Shown piece by piece: positions 12,646-13,561 of a DNA stretch of 13,561 nucleotides. A program made the position numbers and the translations under genes. The DNA comes from CABMGO01 sp964574775. Its GTDB lineage: Archaea > Nanobdellota > Nanobdellia > Pacearchaeales > GW2011-AR1. The notes under the pieces are model-generated. The model made no database searches, was not told the DNA's origin, and was given only the letters and a program-made list of their open reading frames with translations. The DNA lies in assembly GCA_964574775.1 (NCBI GenBank), contig CAZNOS010000022.1, positions 1 through 13,561 of the forward strand, read 5' to 3'. The stretch's first letter is position 1, and each line of letters starts with the position of its first letter.

Positions 12646-13496
12646 TTCTTAGGATTATATAAAATTATAAATATTCCGATTAAAACTAAAACCCCGCCAA
12701 TTATTTCTTTTATAGAAGGGACTTCCTGTAGAAAAAATATTCCTAGAACAATGGTTAGAACATAATTAAGTAACGTGAGTACTCCGGCATTTCCTGCCCT
12801 TACCTTTCTTATACCAACAAACAATAAGACAAACGCCGCCGTTCCGAACAACACGAGAAAAAATACAAATAAAATATTTGTGAGGCTAATTATTGGTCTT
12901 TGAAAGAAAAGAAGCGGTACAAGTAATGGTGCGGCGATTAAATTTTGCCAGAAAGTGAGAGATACACCATTGTATTTTTTGAATGTTTTAGATAGAACAT
13001 AAACTAGTCCTCCAAAAATAGCTACAAATAAAGAAGCGACTATTCCCAATAAATTTAAATTTGTAGTTGTGTCGTTTTTGTATAGCAAGATGACTAATCC
13101 CAAAAAAGATATGGCTATTGCCCATATTGTCTTACTTTTTATTTTCTCATTCAGCAAAATAGACGCCAAAATAGCCATCCAAATAGGCATCGTTGCTTGA
13201 ATTAGCATCGCTGTTGATAGCGGCAAAAGATAGATTGAAAGATAGGAAGCAATCAGAATTAATCCGTGTATTGCTCCAAAAAATAAAAGTCTACCTCTCT
13301 GAGTAGATGGTTTTTGTATAGAATATTTTTTATAAAAGAAAGAAAATAATAATAAAAATATTGCTGCAAGAAAGACTCTTGCAAATGCAAGATTATAAAC
13401 TCCAAAACTTTCTACATATCTAACAAATATATACATAAAAGAAAATAAGACTTGTGCAATAATAATCTGAGAATATCCAAAAGCCTCTTTTTTCAT
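12642..13496 (-). CDS. DMT-superfamily transporter with two EamA repeats
   Basis: The 284-residue integral membrane protein has about ten hydrophobic helices arranged as two five-helix EamA repeats (about 6-135 and 145-282). Typical landmarks are FARVFLAAIFLLLFSFFY in repeat 1, ATMPIWMAILASILLNEKI at the end of repeat 1, and VLTLLNYVLTIVLGIFFL followed by GGVLVLIGIFIILY in repeat 2. The family exports or exchanges amino acids, metabolites or drugs; the substrate cannot be assigned. The ATG at 13496 is chosen over the TTG at 13508 because TTTAAAA is centred 26 bases upstream. GAGGAG also sits 5-10 bases before that ATG. The gene begins just after the partial gene at the right edge. Confidence 0.9.
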   Translation of the reverse strand: MKKEAFGYSQIIIAQVLFSFMYIFVRYVESFGVYNLAFARVFLAAIFLLLFSFFYKKYSIQKPSTQRGRLLFFGAIHGLILIASYLSIYLLPLSTAMLIQATMPIWMAILASILLNEKIKSKTIWAIAISFLGLVILLYKNDTTTNLNLLGIVASLFVAIFGGLVYVLSKTFKKYNGVSLTFWQNLIAAPLLVPLLFFQRPIISLTNILFVFFLVLFGTAAFVLLFVGIRKVRAGNAGVLTLLNYVLTIVLGIFFLQEVPSIKEIIGGVLVLIGIFIILYNPKN

Positions 13497-13504
13497 ATTA
13501 CTCC

Positions 13505-13561
13505 TCAAATCTTCAAGATTTTAAACTTTCCGTCCATCGCACTTCCGGTGTTGTAGATTAT
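13505..13561 (-). CDS. C-terminal end of a gene cut by the right edge
   Basis: A minus-strand frame is open from the edge to TGA at 13505-13507, giving IIYNTGSAMDGKFKILKI. The NTGS...GKFKIL pattern is reminiscent of the C-terminus of calcineurin-like metallophosphoesterases, but 18 residues are too few to assign it. It ends 8 bases before the transporter ATG, and the transporter's TATA box lies inside it. Confidence 0.45.
   Translation of the reverse strand: MIYNTGSAMDGKFKILKI
13519..13525 (-). promoter_or_regulatory. TATA box for the DMT transporter gene
   Basis: TTTAAAA on the minus strand, 23-29 bases before the ATG at 13496. Confidence 0.55.

Overview
The window looks like a piece of a small, AT-rich archaeal genome, most likely a DPANN lineage of the Woesearchaeota/Pacearchaeota kind. 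That placement is an inference. It rests on a form II/III RuBisCO, TrmY (an archaeal tRNA methyltransferase), a TrmB-family regulator, an Sfm1-like SPOUT protein, a DUF1931-type histone-fold protein, many orphan hypotheticals, almost no intergenic DNA, and archaeal TATA-box promoters. Nearly every gene that starts a transcription unit has a TTTAAAAA/TTTATAAA-like box centred about 25-26 nt before its start codon. That spacing predicts leaderless mRNAs, and it decides several start codons here. Genes without such a box follow their neighbour closely or overlap it, as expected inside operons.

Left part (1-3304), all on the minus strand: the N-terminal end of an unidentified protein; a secreted, C-terminally anchored helix-hairpin-helix protein; a SemiSWEET/PQ-loop membrane protein; a PD-(D/E)XK nuclease-like protein; a 55-residue histone-fold protein; and class II lysyl-tRNA synthetase. 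The histone gene overlaps the lysS stop by ATGA, so the two form an operon.

Middle part (3329-8243): a membrane-anchored hypothetical with a HEPN-like RNATAH motif; acylphosphatase; three small orphan proteins; TrmY (tRNA pseudouridine-54 N1-methyltransferase); another orphan; and a divergently transcribed TrmB-family regulator. Between the last two lies a 14-bp perfect palindrome, CTCTCAATTGAGAG, set almost symmetrically between opposite-facing TATA boxes. It is a strong candidate operator for both genes.

Right part (8240-13561): an Sfm1-like SPOUT methyltransferase whose stop codon overlaps the trmB stop; a single-domain response regulator; form II/III RuBisCO with an insertion of about 29 residues; a HIT-family hydrolase; cysteinyl-tRNA synthetase; a DMT/EamA transporter; and the C-terminal end of one more gene at the edge. 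The RuBisCO presumably acts in nucleoside/AMP salvage, since no phosphoribulokinase is seen, but its usual partners (AMP phosphorylase, ribose-1,5-bisphosphate isomerase) are not in this window. Translation and RNA-modification functions (LysS, CysS, TrmY, Sfm1-like) dominate the recognisable content. No rRNA, tRNA, CRISPR array, insertion sequence or gene-free stretch over 300 bases was seen; the longest gap is the 166-base divergent promoter at 7346-7511.
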